From positions 4,091,515-4,155,514 of the forward strand of contig NZ_CP019511.1 of the NCBI RefSeq assembly GCF_002002925.1: a stretch of DNA of 64,000 bases. Direction: 5' to 3'. Each line of letters opens with the position of its first letter. Positions within the stretch are counted from its first letter, which is position 1. This document shows, piece after piece, positions 17,696 through 26,724 of the stretch. The notes below the pieces were generated by a model, which saw only the letters and a program-made list of their open reading frames with translations, was not told the DNA's origin and did not search any database. The position numbers and the translations under genes were made by a program. The DNA comes from Sphingomonas sp. LM7 (GTDB lineage Bacteria; Pseudomonadota; Alphaproteobacteria; Sphingomonadales; Sphingomonadaceae).

Positions 17696-18976
17696 ATGAC
17701 AATTCGTGACGACGCGCATATCGTAGTGGTGGGGCTGGGATATGTCGGTTTGCCGCTGGCGCTGGCGCTGGCGCGCCGCTTTCGTGTTACCGGCCTGGAT
17801 ATCAACGGCCAGCGCATCGACGAACTCAAGTCGCATATCGACCGGACCGACGAAGTCACCGAAGACGTGCTCCGCGGGGCGGTAATCGCATTTACCAGCG
17901 ACGCGAACGATTGCCGTGGCGCCGACTATTACATCGTCACCGTGCCGACGCCGGTCGATGACAAGAACCAGCCCGATCTGCGGCCCATCGTCGGCGCGAG
18001 CCGGATGGTGGGCGGTTTGATCGACGCCGAACGGCCGGCGGTCGTGGTCTACGAATCCACTGTCTATCCCGGCGTCACCGAATCGATTTGCGGGCCATTG
18101 ATCGAGGAAGTGTCCGGGCTGCAGCGCGGACGGCATTTCTTCCTCGGCTATTCGCCCGAGCGCATCAATCCCGGCGACCGCGAACACACCGTCGATCGGA
18201 TCACCAAGGTCGTCGCCGGGGAGAATCCCGCGATCACCGAGCAGCTTGCCCAGATCTATGGCGCGGTCACGAGCGGCGGCATCCACATCGCCACTTCGAT
18301 CAAGACGGCAGAGGCCGCGAAGGTGATCGAGAACGCCCAGCGCGACATCAACATCGCGTTCATGAACGAGATCACCCAGATCTTCGCGAAGATGGACATT
18401 TCGATCTGGGATGTCCTGGCTGCGGCCGGGACCAAGTGGAACTTCCTGCCGTTCCAGCCGGGCCTGGTCGGTGGCCACTGTATCGGCGTCGATCCCTATT
18501 ATCTGAGCCACCGCGCGCAGGAGCTTGGGCACGAGCCCCGCGTGATCCTCGCCGGCCGCTCGACCAACGACGGCATGGGCGAGTGGATCGCCGACGAACT
18601 CCACGCGCGCCGTGACGGCAAGGCGGGCAGGGCGTTGGTGATGGGCCTGACCTTCAAGGAGAACGTCCCCGATCTGCGCAACAGCCGCGTCGTCGATGTG
18701 ATCGCCCGGCTTCGGCACTTCGGCTACGACGTGGCGGTTCACGATCCGCTGGCCGACGCGGGCGATGCGAACCACGAATATGGTCTGGCGCTCGACGACG
18801 CCGCGCTGTCGGCGCGCTACGATCTCGTCGTCGTCGCGGTCGCGCATGATGCCTATCGCGCGCTGGCCGATGCCGACGTCGCGTCGCTGGTCGATACCGG
18901 CGGGCTCCTCGCCGACCTCAAGAACCTCTATGCCGGCCGGGACTTTGGAACGAACGTCAGGCGCTGGACGCTCTGA
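17696..18976 (+). CDS. TviB/WbpO-like UDP-HexNAc 6-dehydrogenase
   Basis: Oxidises C6 of a UDP-N-acetylhexosamine to the uronic acid with NAD. The 426-residue protein has VVVGLGYVGLPLALALA, VPTPVDDKNQPDL, ESTVYPGVTE, GYSPERINPGD and the catalytic-Cys loop VGGHCIGVDPYYL, and matches the Vi-antigen TviB / WbpO branch better than Ugd. Start ATG at 17696 has GTGAGG just upstream. Likely product is UDP-GlcNAcA (or UDP-GalNAcA). That product would serve both the WbpB/E/D pathway and, with the epimerase at 29975, a GalNAcA branch. It lies 154 bases after the initiator gene on the same strand. Confidence 0.88.
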   Translation: MTIRDDAHIVVVGLGYVGLPLALALARRFRVTGLDINGQRIDELKSHIDRTDEVTEDVLRGAVIAFTSDANDCRGADYYIVTVPTPVDDKNQPDLRPIVGASRMVGGLIDAERPAVVVYESTVYPGVTESICGPLIEEVSGLQRGRHFFLGYSPERINPGDREHTVDRITKVVAGENPAITEQLAQIYGAVTSGGIHIATSIKTAEAAKVIENAQRDINIAFMNEITQIFAKMDISIWDVLAAAGTKWNFLPFQPGLVGGHCIGVDPYYLSHRAQELGHEPRVILAGRSTNDGMGEWIADELHARRDGKAGRALVMGLTFKENVPDLRNSRVVDVIARLRHFGYDVAVHDPLADAGDANHEYGLALDDAALSARYDLVVVAVAHDAYRALADADVASLVDTGGLLADLKNLYAGRDFGTNVRRWTL

Positions 18977-18987
18977 CACGGGAGCGT

Positions 18988-20538
18988 GTGACGATGGTTG
19001 ACGGCAGGCGGCGAGTATCAGCGGGACGATCGTCGCCGGTTCGCCGACAGGTGCTTGCGGGCGGACTTGCCGTCGGCGCCGCTGCGGCGCTGGTCGGCGT
19101 CCGGGAACTCCTGGCCAGCTCGCCTGAAACCGGATCCCAGCTGACACCCGAGCAGTTCGGCGCGAAAGGCGATGGCCAGACCAACGACACGGCGGCGTTC
19201 GGCGCGCTGTCCGCAGCGATCAATGCGGCCGGGGGCGGCAGCATCGCGTTGCGCAAGGGCGCAGTCTATGTCGTCGGCGGCCAGAGCCAGCCCGATGACC
19301 CCAAGCCGAGCGGCTATACCTTCTTGCCCGTCGACGTCCTCAAACTCCGCGGCTGTCGCGGCGCAGTCGTGCTGCAAGGGAACGGCGCCACGCTGCGTGC
19401 GATGCCCGGCTATCGCTTCGGGACCTTCGGGCGCGATGGTCGGCCGACGCGCAACAAATTGCCGTTCTACGGACCGGAGGCGGCGGCCGCCTATCGCGCG
19501 ATGATCGATGTGGAGGGATGTTCGGGGACGGTTCTGATCGAGAATCTGACGCTGGATGGCAATATCGGCCGCGCCCGGCTGGGCGGCGGCTGGGGCGACG
19601 CCGGAACCCAGCTCCCCGGGTGCGGGCTCGTCTTTCGCAACAACAGCGGCCGCTGGCGGGTCGTCAACGTCCGCGCCTTCCAGCATCCCCTCGACGGCAT
19701 CATGGTCGACGATCCCGGCACGCCGCAGACTCCGGCGTCGGGATCGGGCACCACCGGGTGCGACTTCTATGAAAACGGCAGGCAGGCGATGAGCATCGTC
19801 GGCGGCATCGGGCATTATTTCGAAGACACCAAGTTCCGCCGGACGCGCCGCAATACCGCCGTCGTCAGCCCGCCGGGCGCGGGCGTCGATCTGGAGGCCG
19901 AAGGCGGCAAGCTGGTTCGTGGCACGCGGTTCCTACGCTGTGAAATGACCGACAATGCCGGCCCAGCGCTGCTCCACGGGGGCGGCAAAGTCAGCGACAT
20001 CACGCTCACGGAGTGCCGGCTGGTGGGCACGACCACCTGGTCCTATTACAGCTCGGGCGCGAAGGACGTCCGGTTCGTGCGGACCGTGCTTGTCGGCGCC
20101 GTGACGAATTTGCAGGGCGGACCGCAGGGAGAGCTGTTCGACCATTGCCTGCTCACCAACGATCCCGCCGAAGCGCCGAGAGGCACGACACCGTACAGTC
20201 CGAGCGGGTTCATCATCCCCGACGGCGTGAAGGGCGTGCGGATCATCGGCGGGGAGATTCGCCAGGCTGCGGCCGCGGGCGGCGCGAACGCCAATTATGA
20301 TCAGATGCTGCTGGACGGAGTCACGATCCGCGCGACGCGGGGCGAGATCGCGCTTTACGGCCGATTCCAGGGGGCATGCCGCTTCGTCGAGCAGGGCGGG
20401 CGCATTCTGGCGTTGCCGGGCGGTGCCGCCGGCACGCGCGACGCCGGTCACGCAACCGCCGCGTGGACCCTCACCCGCAACGGCAAGACGACACAATATC
20501 CCGCAACCTGCACGCGCTGCCCGCCCGCAAAGGGGTAG
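18988..20538 (+). CDS. Tat-exported right-handed beta-helix protein (pectate-lyase-like)
   Basis: A 516-residue secreted protein likely to bind or cleave polysaccharide. The leader has a twin-arginine motif (SPVRRQVLAGGLAVGAAAAL), then a Pectate_lyase_3-type opening (LTPEQFGAKGDGQTNDTAAF) and repeated short beta strands with N/D-G turns to about residue 480, typical of parallel beta-helices. No catalytic residues can be assigned. It is 11 bases after the TviB gene, so probably co-transcribed. GTG at 18988 or ATG at 18994 may start it. Lyases of this fold also occur in sphingan loci; a lyase or a non-catalytic trimming/modifying role is possible. Confidence 0.82.
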   Translation: MTMVDGRRRVSAGRSSPVRRQVLAGGLAVGAAAALVGVRELLASSPETGSQLTPEQFGAKGDGQTNDTAAFGALSAAINAAGGGSIALRKGAVYVVGGQSQPDDPKPSGYTFLPVDVLKLRGCRGAVVLQGNGATLRAMPGYRFGTFGRDGRPTRNKLPFYGPEAAAAYRAMIDVEGCSGTVLIENLTLDGNIGRARLGGGWGDAGTQLPGCGLVFRNNSGRWRVVNVRAFQHPLDGIMVDDPGTPQTPASGSGTTGCDFYENGRQAMSIVGGIGHYFEDTKFRRTRRNTAVVSPPGAGVDLEAEGGKLVRGTRFLRCEMTDNAGPALLHGGGKVSDITLTECRLVGTTTWSYYSSGAKDVRFVRTVLVGAVTNLQGGPQGELFDHCLLTNDPAEAPRGTTPYSPSGFIIPDGVKGVRIIGGEIRQAAAAGGANANYDQMLLDGVTIRATRGEIALYGRFQGACRFVEQGGRILALPGGAAGTRDAGHATAAWTLTRNGKTTQYPATCTRCPPAKG

Positions 20539-20547
20539 CGCAGCCGA

Positions 20548-22557
20548 TCAGGCGGCGGCTCCCAATACGGGTGCCTCGTCGAGCCCGGTTTCCTGCGCGT
20601 CGATCCAGGCCTGCAGCATCAGCATCGTCCAGATCGCCTGTTCCGAATTGCGCTGGCCGCTCAAATGCTGCGCCCAGCGGCCCCGCACCCGGTGCGCGTC
20701 CACCAGACCCTGTTCGGCAAGCCGCCGGGGGTCGAGCAGCGATTCCGCCCAGTCGCGCAACGGTCCCTTGATCCATTCGCCTACCGGAACTGCGAACCCC
20801 GCCTTCGGCCGGTCGAACAGGGCCTGCGGCGCCTGACGGAACAGAAGATTGCGCAGCACGCGCTTCCCCGTGCCGTCGGCAATGTTCATTGCGATCGGGA
20901 TGCGGGCGGCGACTTCGGCGACGCGATGATCGAGGAAGGGCGCGCGTGTCTCCAGGCTGACTGCCATCGCCGCCCGATCGACCTTGCACATCACGTCGTC
21001 GGGCAGATAGCTGACCGCATCGAGGTACATTGCCCGCACCGGATCCGGCCACCCCGCGCCGATGCCGGATCGGGCGGGCGCTCCGTCCGCGTCGAGGATC
21101 GGCGATGGTTCGCCATCCCATTGATCGAGGAACGAGGCATAGGCGTCGGCAAAGCCGTTCGAGCGCGCCATCATCCGGGCGGCTTTGTGCAGCTTGGCGC
21201 CAACCTCCGGCCGGCCCCATCCGGGCACCGATTGGGCCAGCCGGTTCCACATCGCCGCGGGCAGCAACTCGACGCCGCCCCCCATCACCCTGCGCAAAGG
21301 CTGCGGCACACGTTTCGCGATGCCCCAGGCCCGGGGAACGGCGGCATGACGGTTATAGCCCCCGAACAATTCGTCGCCGCCGTCGCCCGACAGCGCCACC
21401 GTCACCGATTGGCGTGCGAAGCCGCTGAGGATGCGGGTCGGGATCTGCGATGCGTCGGCAAAGGGCTCGTCATAGATCCGGGGCAGTTGCGGGATGATCT
21501 CCTGCGCCGCTGCGACCGAGACATAATGCTCGTGATGCTCGGTGCCGAAATGCGCGGCGACGATGGCCGCGTGGTCGGCTTCGTTGAAGCCCGCCTCCTC
21601 GAAACCGATGGAGAAGGTGCGAACCGTGCCGGTGGTGTATTTGCGGTAGAGTGCCACCACGGTCGAGGAATCGATCCCGCCGGACAGGAACGCGCCGACC
21701 GGCACGTCGGCGACTGCCTGGCCGCGGATCGAGTCGGCAAGCGCGGATTCCAGCGCTTCGAGTGCATCCTCCTCGCTGGCGAACGGATCGCGAAGGCCGG
21801 CATCGACGACGTCATGATAGGACCAGAAGGGCGTGAGCAGCATCCCGTCCTCGCGCGTTCCGGCGATCGGCGGCGTGGCCGATGCTCGCGACAGGCTTGC
21901 GGCACCGAGCGACAGCACATGACCCGGCAAGAGCTTGAAGATGCCTTCGTAGATGCTGAGCGGCGCGGGTACGAACGCGCGCGAGGCGAGTTGGCCGAGC
22001 GCGTGGCGGCTGACTGCATTGTCGAAGCCTGGAATGGCGCGCAGTGCCTTGAGCTCCGACGCAAAGGCGAAGCCGCCGCCGACCCAGCCGTAATAGAGCG
22101 GCTTCTCGCCGAACCGATCGCGCGCCAGATGCAGCATCCGCTCCTTGCGGTCCCATAGTGCAAGACTGAACATCCCCACCGAGCGCCGCAGCGTTTCCTC
22201 AAGGCCCCAGCGGGCGATGCCTTCGAGCAGCACCTCGGTGTCGCTTTCTCCGCGCCACTGGACCGATCCGCCACCCGCATTCGCGCTCGCGTCGATCGCA
22301 GCGCGAAGTTCGCGATGATTGTATATCTCGCCATTGTAGACGATCACAAAGCGTCCACCGGCGCCTTCCATCGGCTGGTGTCCCGCCGGCGACAGGTCCA
22401 CGATCGACAGGCGCCGGTGCGAGAGGCCGATTCCGGCATCGTCGTCCTGCCAGATTCCTTGATCGTCCGGGCCGCGATGCGCGATGGCGTTGCCCATGCT
22501 GCTCAGGATCCCGGGCGCTATGGCGCTCCGCTGAAGCAGGCCTGCAATTCCGCACAT
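20548..22557 (-). CDS. asnB: AsnB-type glutamine-dependent amidotransferase
   Basis: Asparagine-synthase family enzyme of 669 residues that amidates a carboxylate. The start at 22557 leaves the catalytic N-terminal Cys (MCGIAGLL); the glutaminase domain has AHRGPDDQG, YNGEIYNH and the synthase domain has FLSGGIDSSTVVALY (PP-loop) and ALSGDGGDELFGGYNRH. In polysaccharide loci such enzymes (WbpS in Pseudomonas, WbtH in Francisella) turn hexuronic acids to uronamides; AsnB homologues also occur in exosortase loci. No exosortase is here. Given the TviB and TviC-like genes, amidation of a HexNAcA is the likelier role (inference). It opposes its neighbours. Confidence 0.88.
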   Translation of the reverse strand: MCGIAGLLQRSAIAPGILSSMGNAIAHRGPDDQGIWQDDDAGIGLSHRRLSIVDLSPAGHQPMEGAGGRFVIVYNGEIYNHRELRAAIDASANAGGGSVQWRGESDTEVLLEGIARWGLEETLRRSVGMFSLALWDRKERMLHLARDRFGEKPLYYGWVGGGFAFASELKALRAIPGFDNAVSRHALGQLASRAFVPAPLSIYEGIFKLLPGHVLSLGAASLSRASATPPIAGTREDGMLLTPFWSYHDVVDAGLRDPFASEEDALEALESALADSIRGQAVADVPVGAFLSGGIDSSTVVALYRKYTTGTVRTFSIGFEEAGFNEADHAAIVAAHFGTEHHEHYVSVAAAQEIIPQLPRIYDEPFADASQIPTRILSGFARQSVTVALSGDGGDELFGGYNRHAAVPRAWGIAKRVPQPLRRVMGGGVELLPAAMWNRLAQSVPGWGRPEVGAKLHKAARMMARSNGFADAYASFLDQWDGEPSPILDADGAPARSGIGAGWPDPVRAMYLDAVSYLPDDVMCKVDRAAMAVSLETRAPFLDHRVAEVAARIPIAMNIADGTGKRVLRNLLFRQAPQALFDRPKAGFAVPVGEWIKGPLRDWAESLLDPRRLAEQGLVDAHRVRGRWAQHLSGQRNSEQAIWTMLMLQAWIDAQETGLDEAPVLGAAA

Positions 22558-22766
22558 CGCATTCACTCCCAGACGCACCCACGGCGCAGGCCGTCGTTCA
22601 CCATCGCGATAACGCTGCGGGACTGCGGACGCCAGTGGCGTGGATGGCCATGAATGTTCGGGCGCCGAGGCTTTTCTTTCGTTGCGGGTGCGTGCTACGG
22701 CGCGCCGCGCGGACAAGTCGCGCCCGTCCGTGGCGCGACCCTCACAACGAAAATGAGAGCCCCGAC

Positions 22767-23939
22767 ATGATTTCGTTCATCGACTTGCAGGCGCAATATT
22801 CGCGAATTCAGGATGAGGTGGAGCAGTCAGTGCTGCGCATCATGCGCAGCGGCACCTTCATCCTCGGCCCCGAAGTGGCGAAGCTCGAAGAGCGGCTGGC
22901 AAGCTATGTCGGCGTGAAGCACTGCGTGTCGTGTGCGTCGGGCACCGATGCGCTGGTCATGGCGCTGATGGCGAAGGGCGTCGGCCCGGGCGACGCGGTG
23001 TTCACCGTGCCCTTCACCTTCATGGCGAGCGCCGAAGCGATCGCGACCGTCGGCGCGACGCCGGTGTTCGTCGATATCGAAGCCGACACCTTCAACATCG
23101 ATACCGGTGCGCTTGACCGTGCAGTCAAGGCGCTTGCCGCCGGCGACCGTTCGATCCACCCGCTGCCGCGTCTCTCGGACGAACAGATCGCGAGCCTCAA
23201 GCCGCGCGGGATCATCGCCGTCGACCTGTTCGGCCTGCCTGCCGATTATTCGGCGATCAACGCGATCGCCGATGCGAACGATCTGTTCGTGATCGAGGAT
23301 GCGGCGCAGAGCTTCGGCGCCAGCGCCAACAACAGCCGCGCAGGTGGGCTCGCCGAGATAGGCTGCACGTCGTTCTTCCCCGCCAAGCCGCTGGGTTGCT
23401 ATGGCGACGGCGGCGCGATCTTCACCAATGATCCGGCGTTCGCCGATCTGCTGAAGTCGATCCGAGTCCATGGCCAGGGTTCGGACAAGTACGATAATGT
23501 CCGCCTGGGCATCACCGGCCGGCTGGATGCGATCCAGGCCGGCGTTCTGCAGGTCAAGCTCGACATATTCGACGACGAGATGGAGCAGCGTCAGCGCGTC
23601 GCCGCAAGCTATCGTCGCGCGATTGCGGCGAGCGGGCTAGATCTCGTCGCTCCCGCGGTGCCGGAGCATCTCGTCAGCGCCTGGGCGCAATACACCGTCA
23701 TTGCCGCCGACGATGCCGCGCGCAGCGAATTCCAGAGCCGTTTGTCGGCCAAGGGCATCCCGACGGCGATCTATTACCCCAAGGCGCTGCACGTGCAGCA
23801 GGCGTTCGCCTATCTTGGCTATGCGGAAGGCGACTTCCCGGTTTCGGAGATGCTGGGCAACCGCGTCTTCAGCCTGCCGATGCACCCGTATCTCCCCGAC
23901 ACGCAGATCGACGAGATCGTCGAAGCATTGAAGGGCTGA
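22767..23939 (+). CDS. wbpE: UDP-3-keto-GlcNAcA aminotransferase (WbpE-like)
   Basis: PLP-dependent DegT/DnrJ/EryC1 family enzyme of 390 residues that puts an amino group at C3 of the keto sugar. MISFIDLQAQYSRIQDEV, GTFILGPEV, VSCASGTDALVMAL, IEDAAQSFGAS and TSFFPAKPLGCYGDGGA (with the PLP-Lys) match WbpE/WlbC best. GAGAGC precedes the ATG. In Pseudomonas WbpE works with WbpB, coupling 2-oxoglutarate to recycle NADH. Here it begins a tight operon with an acetyltransferase (4 bases later) and a Gfo/Idh/MocA oxidoreductase. It is the only such aminotransferase seen, so it may serve both oxidoreductase sets. Confidence 0.9.
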   Translation: MISFIDLQAQYSRIQDEVEQSVLRIMRSGTFILGPEVAKLEERLASYVGVKHCVSCASGTDALVMALMAKGVGPGDAVFTVPFTFMASAEAIATVGATPVFVDIEADTFNIDTGALDRAVKALAAGDRSIHPLPRLSDEQIASLKPRGIIAVDLFGLPADYSAINAIADANDLFVIEDAAQSFGASANNSRAGGLAEIGCTSFFPAKPLGCYGDGGAIFTNDPAFADLLKSIRVHGQGSDKYDNVRLGITGRLDAIQAGVLQVKLDIFDDEMEQRQRVAASYRRAIAASGLDLVAPAVPEHLVSAWAQYTVIAADDAARSEFQSRLSAKGIPTAIYYPKALHVQQAFAYLGYAEGDFPVSEMLGNRVFSLPMHPYLPDTQIDEIVEALKG

Positions 23940-23943
23940 TCGC

Positions 23944-24447
23944 GTGGCCGACAACGTGTTCATCCACCCAACTGCGAACGTCGACGCCCGCGCCGAGATC
24001 GGCGAGGGCACCAAGGTCTGGATCAACGTCCAGATTCGCGAAGGGGCGAAGATCGGCCGCAACTGCATCCTGTCGAAGGATGTCTATATCGATCATGCCG
24101 TCAGCATCGGCGACGGCTGCAAGGTGCAGAATTCGGTGTCGGTCTATGATGGCGTGACGATCGAGGACGATGTGTTCGTCGGCCCCAACGCCAGCTTCAC
24201 CAACGACAAGGTGCCGCGCGCCAACAATCCGGAATGGAAGATCACGCCGACCCTGGTTCGGCGCGGCGCCAGCATCGGCGCCAACGCCACGATCGTCTGC
24301 GGCACGGTGATCGGTGAATATGCGATGATCGCGGCCGGATCGGTGGTGACCAAGGATGTCGAACCCCATGCACTGATGATGGGCAACCCCGCGCGGTGCG
24401 TCGGCTATGTCGACGAAGCCGGCAACCGTCTCGAGGAACGTCCATGA
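23944..24447 (+). CDS. Hexapeptide acetyltransferase (WbpD/QdtC-like)
   Basis: Left-handed beta-helix acetyltransferase of 167 residues. Hexapeptide repeats run throughout (ARAEIGEGTKVWINVQI, CKVQNSVSVYDGVTIEDDVF, GPNASFTNDKVPR, GASIGANATIVCGTVIGEY), as in enzymes that N-acetylate 3-amino sugars. Start GTG at 23944; four bases separate it from the wbpE stop, and the stop overlaps the next ATG (ATGA). Compared with the WbpD at 35677 it is shorter and lacks that protein's C-terminal extension. Likely role: acetyl transfer to a UDP-3-amino sugar; substrate not settled. Confidence 0.85.
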   Translation: MADNVFIHPTANVDARAEIGEGTKVWINVQIREGAKIGRNCILSKDVYIDHAVSIGDGCKVQNSVSVYDGVTIEDDVFVGPNASFTNDKVPRANNPEWKITPTLVRRGASIGANATIVCGTVIGEYAMIAAGSVVTKDVEPHALMMGNPARCVGYVDEAGNRLEERP

Positions 24448-25403
24448 CTCCCGTCCGCATCGGCATCATTGGTCTGGGCCGGATGGGCCAGAACCATCTG
24501 CGCGTCCTCTCGCTTCTGGCGGGGGCGGACCTGCGCTTCGTCTACGACATCGACGTGGAGAATGCGCGGCGGCTCGGCGAAGCGGCCAATGTGCCCGCGG
24601 TCGAGGATCTCGACCGCGCCCTCGCTGACGTCGAAGCCGTCGTCATCGCCAGCCCGACGACGACGCATGAAGCCTATATCCGCCGTGCCGCCGAACATGT
24701 TTCCAACATCTTCGTCGAGAAGCCCGTCACCGACGCGCTGTCGTCGTCCCTCGCGATCCGCGAGTTCGTCGAGGACCGCTCGATCAACTTCCAGGTCGGG
24801 CTGATCGAGCGCTTCAATCCCGCGGTCGATCAGATGAAGCGTCTGCTCGACCGTTCCGAGCAAGTTGTCAGCGTGGATTTCGTGCGCACCAACAAGCTCA
24901 GCGCGCGCATTACCGATGTCGATGTGGTCACCGATCTGATGATCCACGACATTGATCTGGCGCTCTATCTCAACGGGCCTGCCATCGCGGTGTCAGCGCA
25001 CGGTGTCGCCGAGGGGCCGATGATCGACTATGCAGCGGCGTTGCTTACCCACGAGAATGGCCGTTTCTCGCGAATCCAGGCCAGCCGCATCACCGACAAG
25101 AAGATGCGCAGCATCCAGGCGACCTGCAAGGACATGTTCATCGACTGCGAGCTGCTCCGCAAGGAGATCACGCTGAGCCGCCAGTCGGAAGTCGAGCAGC
25201 GTCCCGGCGAGCCGTACCGGATCATGGCGGTCGAGGAAAAGATCGAGGTCCAGCCGCGCGAGGCGCTCCAGCTCGAACTCCAGGCGTTTCTCGGCTCCTG
25301 CCGCGGAAATCCCGTGGCCGCTGCCGCCGGCGCACGCGAGGGTGTCGACGCCATGGTGGTCTGCGATCAGGTGCTGAAGGCCATATTGGGCACTATTGCG
25401 TGA
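24444..25403 (+). CDS. Gfo/Idh/MocA sugar-nucleotide 3-dehydrogenase (GnnA-like)
   Basis: NAD(P)-dependent oxidoreductase of 319 residues. The Rossmann motif IGIIGLGRMGQNHLRVL, the EKPVTDALSSS motif and the LIHDIDLAL-like stretch (LMIHDIDLALYL) place it in the family that oxidises C3 of UDP-GlcNAc or related sugars (GnnA, WlbA). It differs from the true WbpB homologue at 36252. It is coupled by ATGA to the acetyltransferase. With the WbpE it would supply a 3-acetamido sugar; whether it accepts UDP-GlcNAc or its uronic acid is unknown. Confidence 0.83.
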   Translation: MTPVRIGIIGLGRMGQNHLRVLSLLAGADLRFVYDIDVENARRLGEAANVPAVEDLDRALADVEAVVIASPTTTHEAYIRRAAEHVSNIFVEKPVTDALSSSLAIREFVEDRSINFQVGLIERFNPAVDQMKRLLDRSEQVVSVDFVRTNKLSARITDVDVVTDLMIHDIDLALYLNGPAIAVSAHGVAEGPMIDYAAALLTHENGRFSRIQASRITDKKMRSIQATCKDMFIDCELLRKEITLSRQSEVEQRPGEPYRIMAVEEKIEVQPREALQLELQAFLGSCRGNPVAAAAGAREGVDAMVVCDQVLKAILGTIA

Positions 25404-25453
25404 CCACCCCAGCGCGCGCAGCGGTCACTTTTGTCTGAGCGGAGCGCGGGGCG

Positions 25454-26590
25454 ATGAAGATCACGCATATCATCCCCGCGCTCACCAAGGGCGGCGCCGA
25501 GCGTGTGCTGATCGATCTGGCGAACGAGGCAGCAGCGGCCGGCCATGACGTGACGGTGGTGCTCGGTGCGCCGGTAGCGCCCGAGCTGGGGCAGGCGATG
25601 CTGCGGCCCGACGTGCGGATTCGCTTCATCAGCCAGTCGTTCTCGAAGCTGGCACGGTATGGACGCCTGCCTGTCTGGCTGGCGGGGAACTGGCGCTGGC
25701 TTCGCGAGCAGGACGTGGTGCATTGCCATCTGACGCTCGCGGCAATCCTCGGCACCGGCATCGGGTGGCTGCGGCGGCTTAGCGGTTCGTCGCGGCCGGT
25801 CGTCGTCGAGACGTTCCACGGGGTGGGCATGCCGATAAAGTGGCGGCAACTCGCGCTGACGACCGCGCTTGCCCGCGGGCGCGACGGTTTTGCGCTGATG
25901 GCGCAGGATTCGCATTGGTCCCGTTTCGCCGAACGGAATCCAGCATTGCCGATTGCGATCATTCCCAACGGCGTCGCGATCAGCGGTTCGGTGCCGGATA
26001 CGGCCGCGGTGGCGGCATATCGTCAACAGATCGGTGTGCCCGAGTCGGCGCGATGGATCGTCGGGACGATCGGCCGCATCCTGCCCGAGCGCAATCCGCT
26101 GGCGACCGTCGCCGCGTTCGCGGAGGCCGCGCGATTGCTCGGCGACGATGTCCACTTCCTGATGGGCGGCAGCGGCTCGATGCTGGAAGAGGTGCGCGCG
26201 GCGGGCGACGCGGCCGGCCTTGGCGCCCGGCTGCATTTACCGGGGCTGGTGGTCGAGCCGCGGTTCGCGCTCGCGTTGATGGACGTCTATGTGAGCATGA
26301 ATGTCGGCCCGATCACAGGCATTGCCGGGCTCGAGGCGGCTGCCGCGGGGGTTCCGGTGATCGCGGTTCAGGCGCTTGCCGACTATCGGCGCGCGCCCGG
26401 AGATTGGATCTGGTCCGACCCCGATCCGACGCAGGTTGGCGCGGAAGCGGCGCGCCTGCTCCGCGACGGTGCGGACCGGGCGGCAACCGGCCAGCGACAG
26501 AAGGCGCACGTCCTTGCGCATCATAGCGCTGCCCATATGATGCACGCTTACGAAGACTTGTACGCGCGGGCACGGGCCGTGATCGACTAG
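25454..26590 (+). CDS. GT4-family glycosyltransferase
   Basis: Retaining GT-B glycosyltransferase of 378 residues, likely adding a sugar to the lipid-linked repeat unit on the cytoplasmic face. N-terminal HIIPALTKGGAERVLIDLA; C-terminal domain with VGTIGRILPERNPLATV, LLGDDVHFLMGGSGSM and the donor-binding GLEAAAAGVPVIAVQ, of GT4 type. It is 50 bases after the oxidoreductase, so probably in the same operon. Donor and acceptor are unknown. Confidence 0.87.
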   Translation: MKITHIIPALTKGGAERVLIDLANEAAAAGHDVTVVLGAPVAPELGQAMLRPDVRIRFISQSFSKLARYGRLPVWLAGNWRWLREQDVVHCHLTLAAILGTGIGWLRRLSGSSRPVVVETFHGVGMPIKWRQLALTTALARGRDGFALMAQDSHWSRFAERNPALPIAIIPNGVAISGSVPDTAAVAAYRQQIGVPESARWIVGTIGRILPERNPLATVAAFAEAARLLGDDVHFLMGGSGSMLEEVRAAGDAAGLGARLHLPGLVVEPRFALALMDVYVSMNVGPITGIAGLEAAAAGVPVIAVQALADYRRAPGDWIWSDPDPTQVGAEAARLLRDGADRAATGQRQKAHVLAHHSAAHMMHAYEDLYARARAVID

Positions 26591-26724
26591 GCCGTTCGAC
26601 CATCGAAGCAGGGCGAAGACCCGGTATATTCCCATCCGGAGGCATGGGCTGCCCGCTATTTTCCGGCAGCGGTCCTGGTGCATTTCGAGGGAAGTCTCGC
26701 GGCTTACAAAAGGGGGAGCAGCGC

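Noticed and set aside
17519..19147. 542-codon minus-strand ORF across two genes
   Set aside because: It spans the TviB-like gene and the start of the beta-helix gene on the other strand, both of which have strong motifs; a GC-rich shadow frame.
20665..22158. 497-codon plus-strand ORF opposite the AsnB gene
   Set aside because: No recognisable protein; AsnB on the minus strand has a complete glutaminase and synthase domain.
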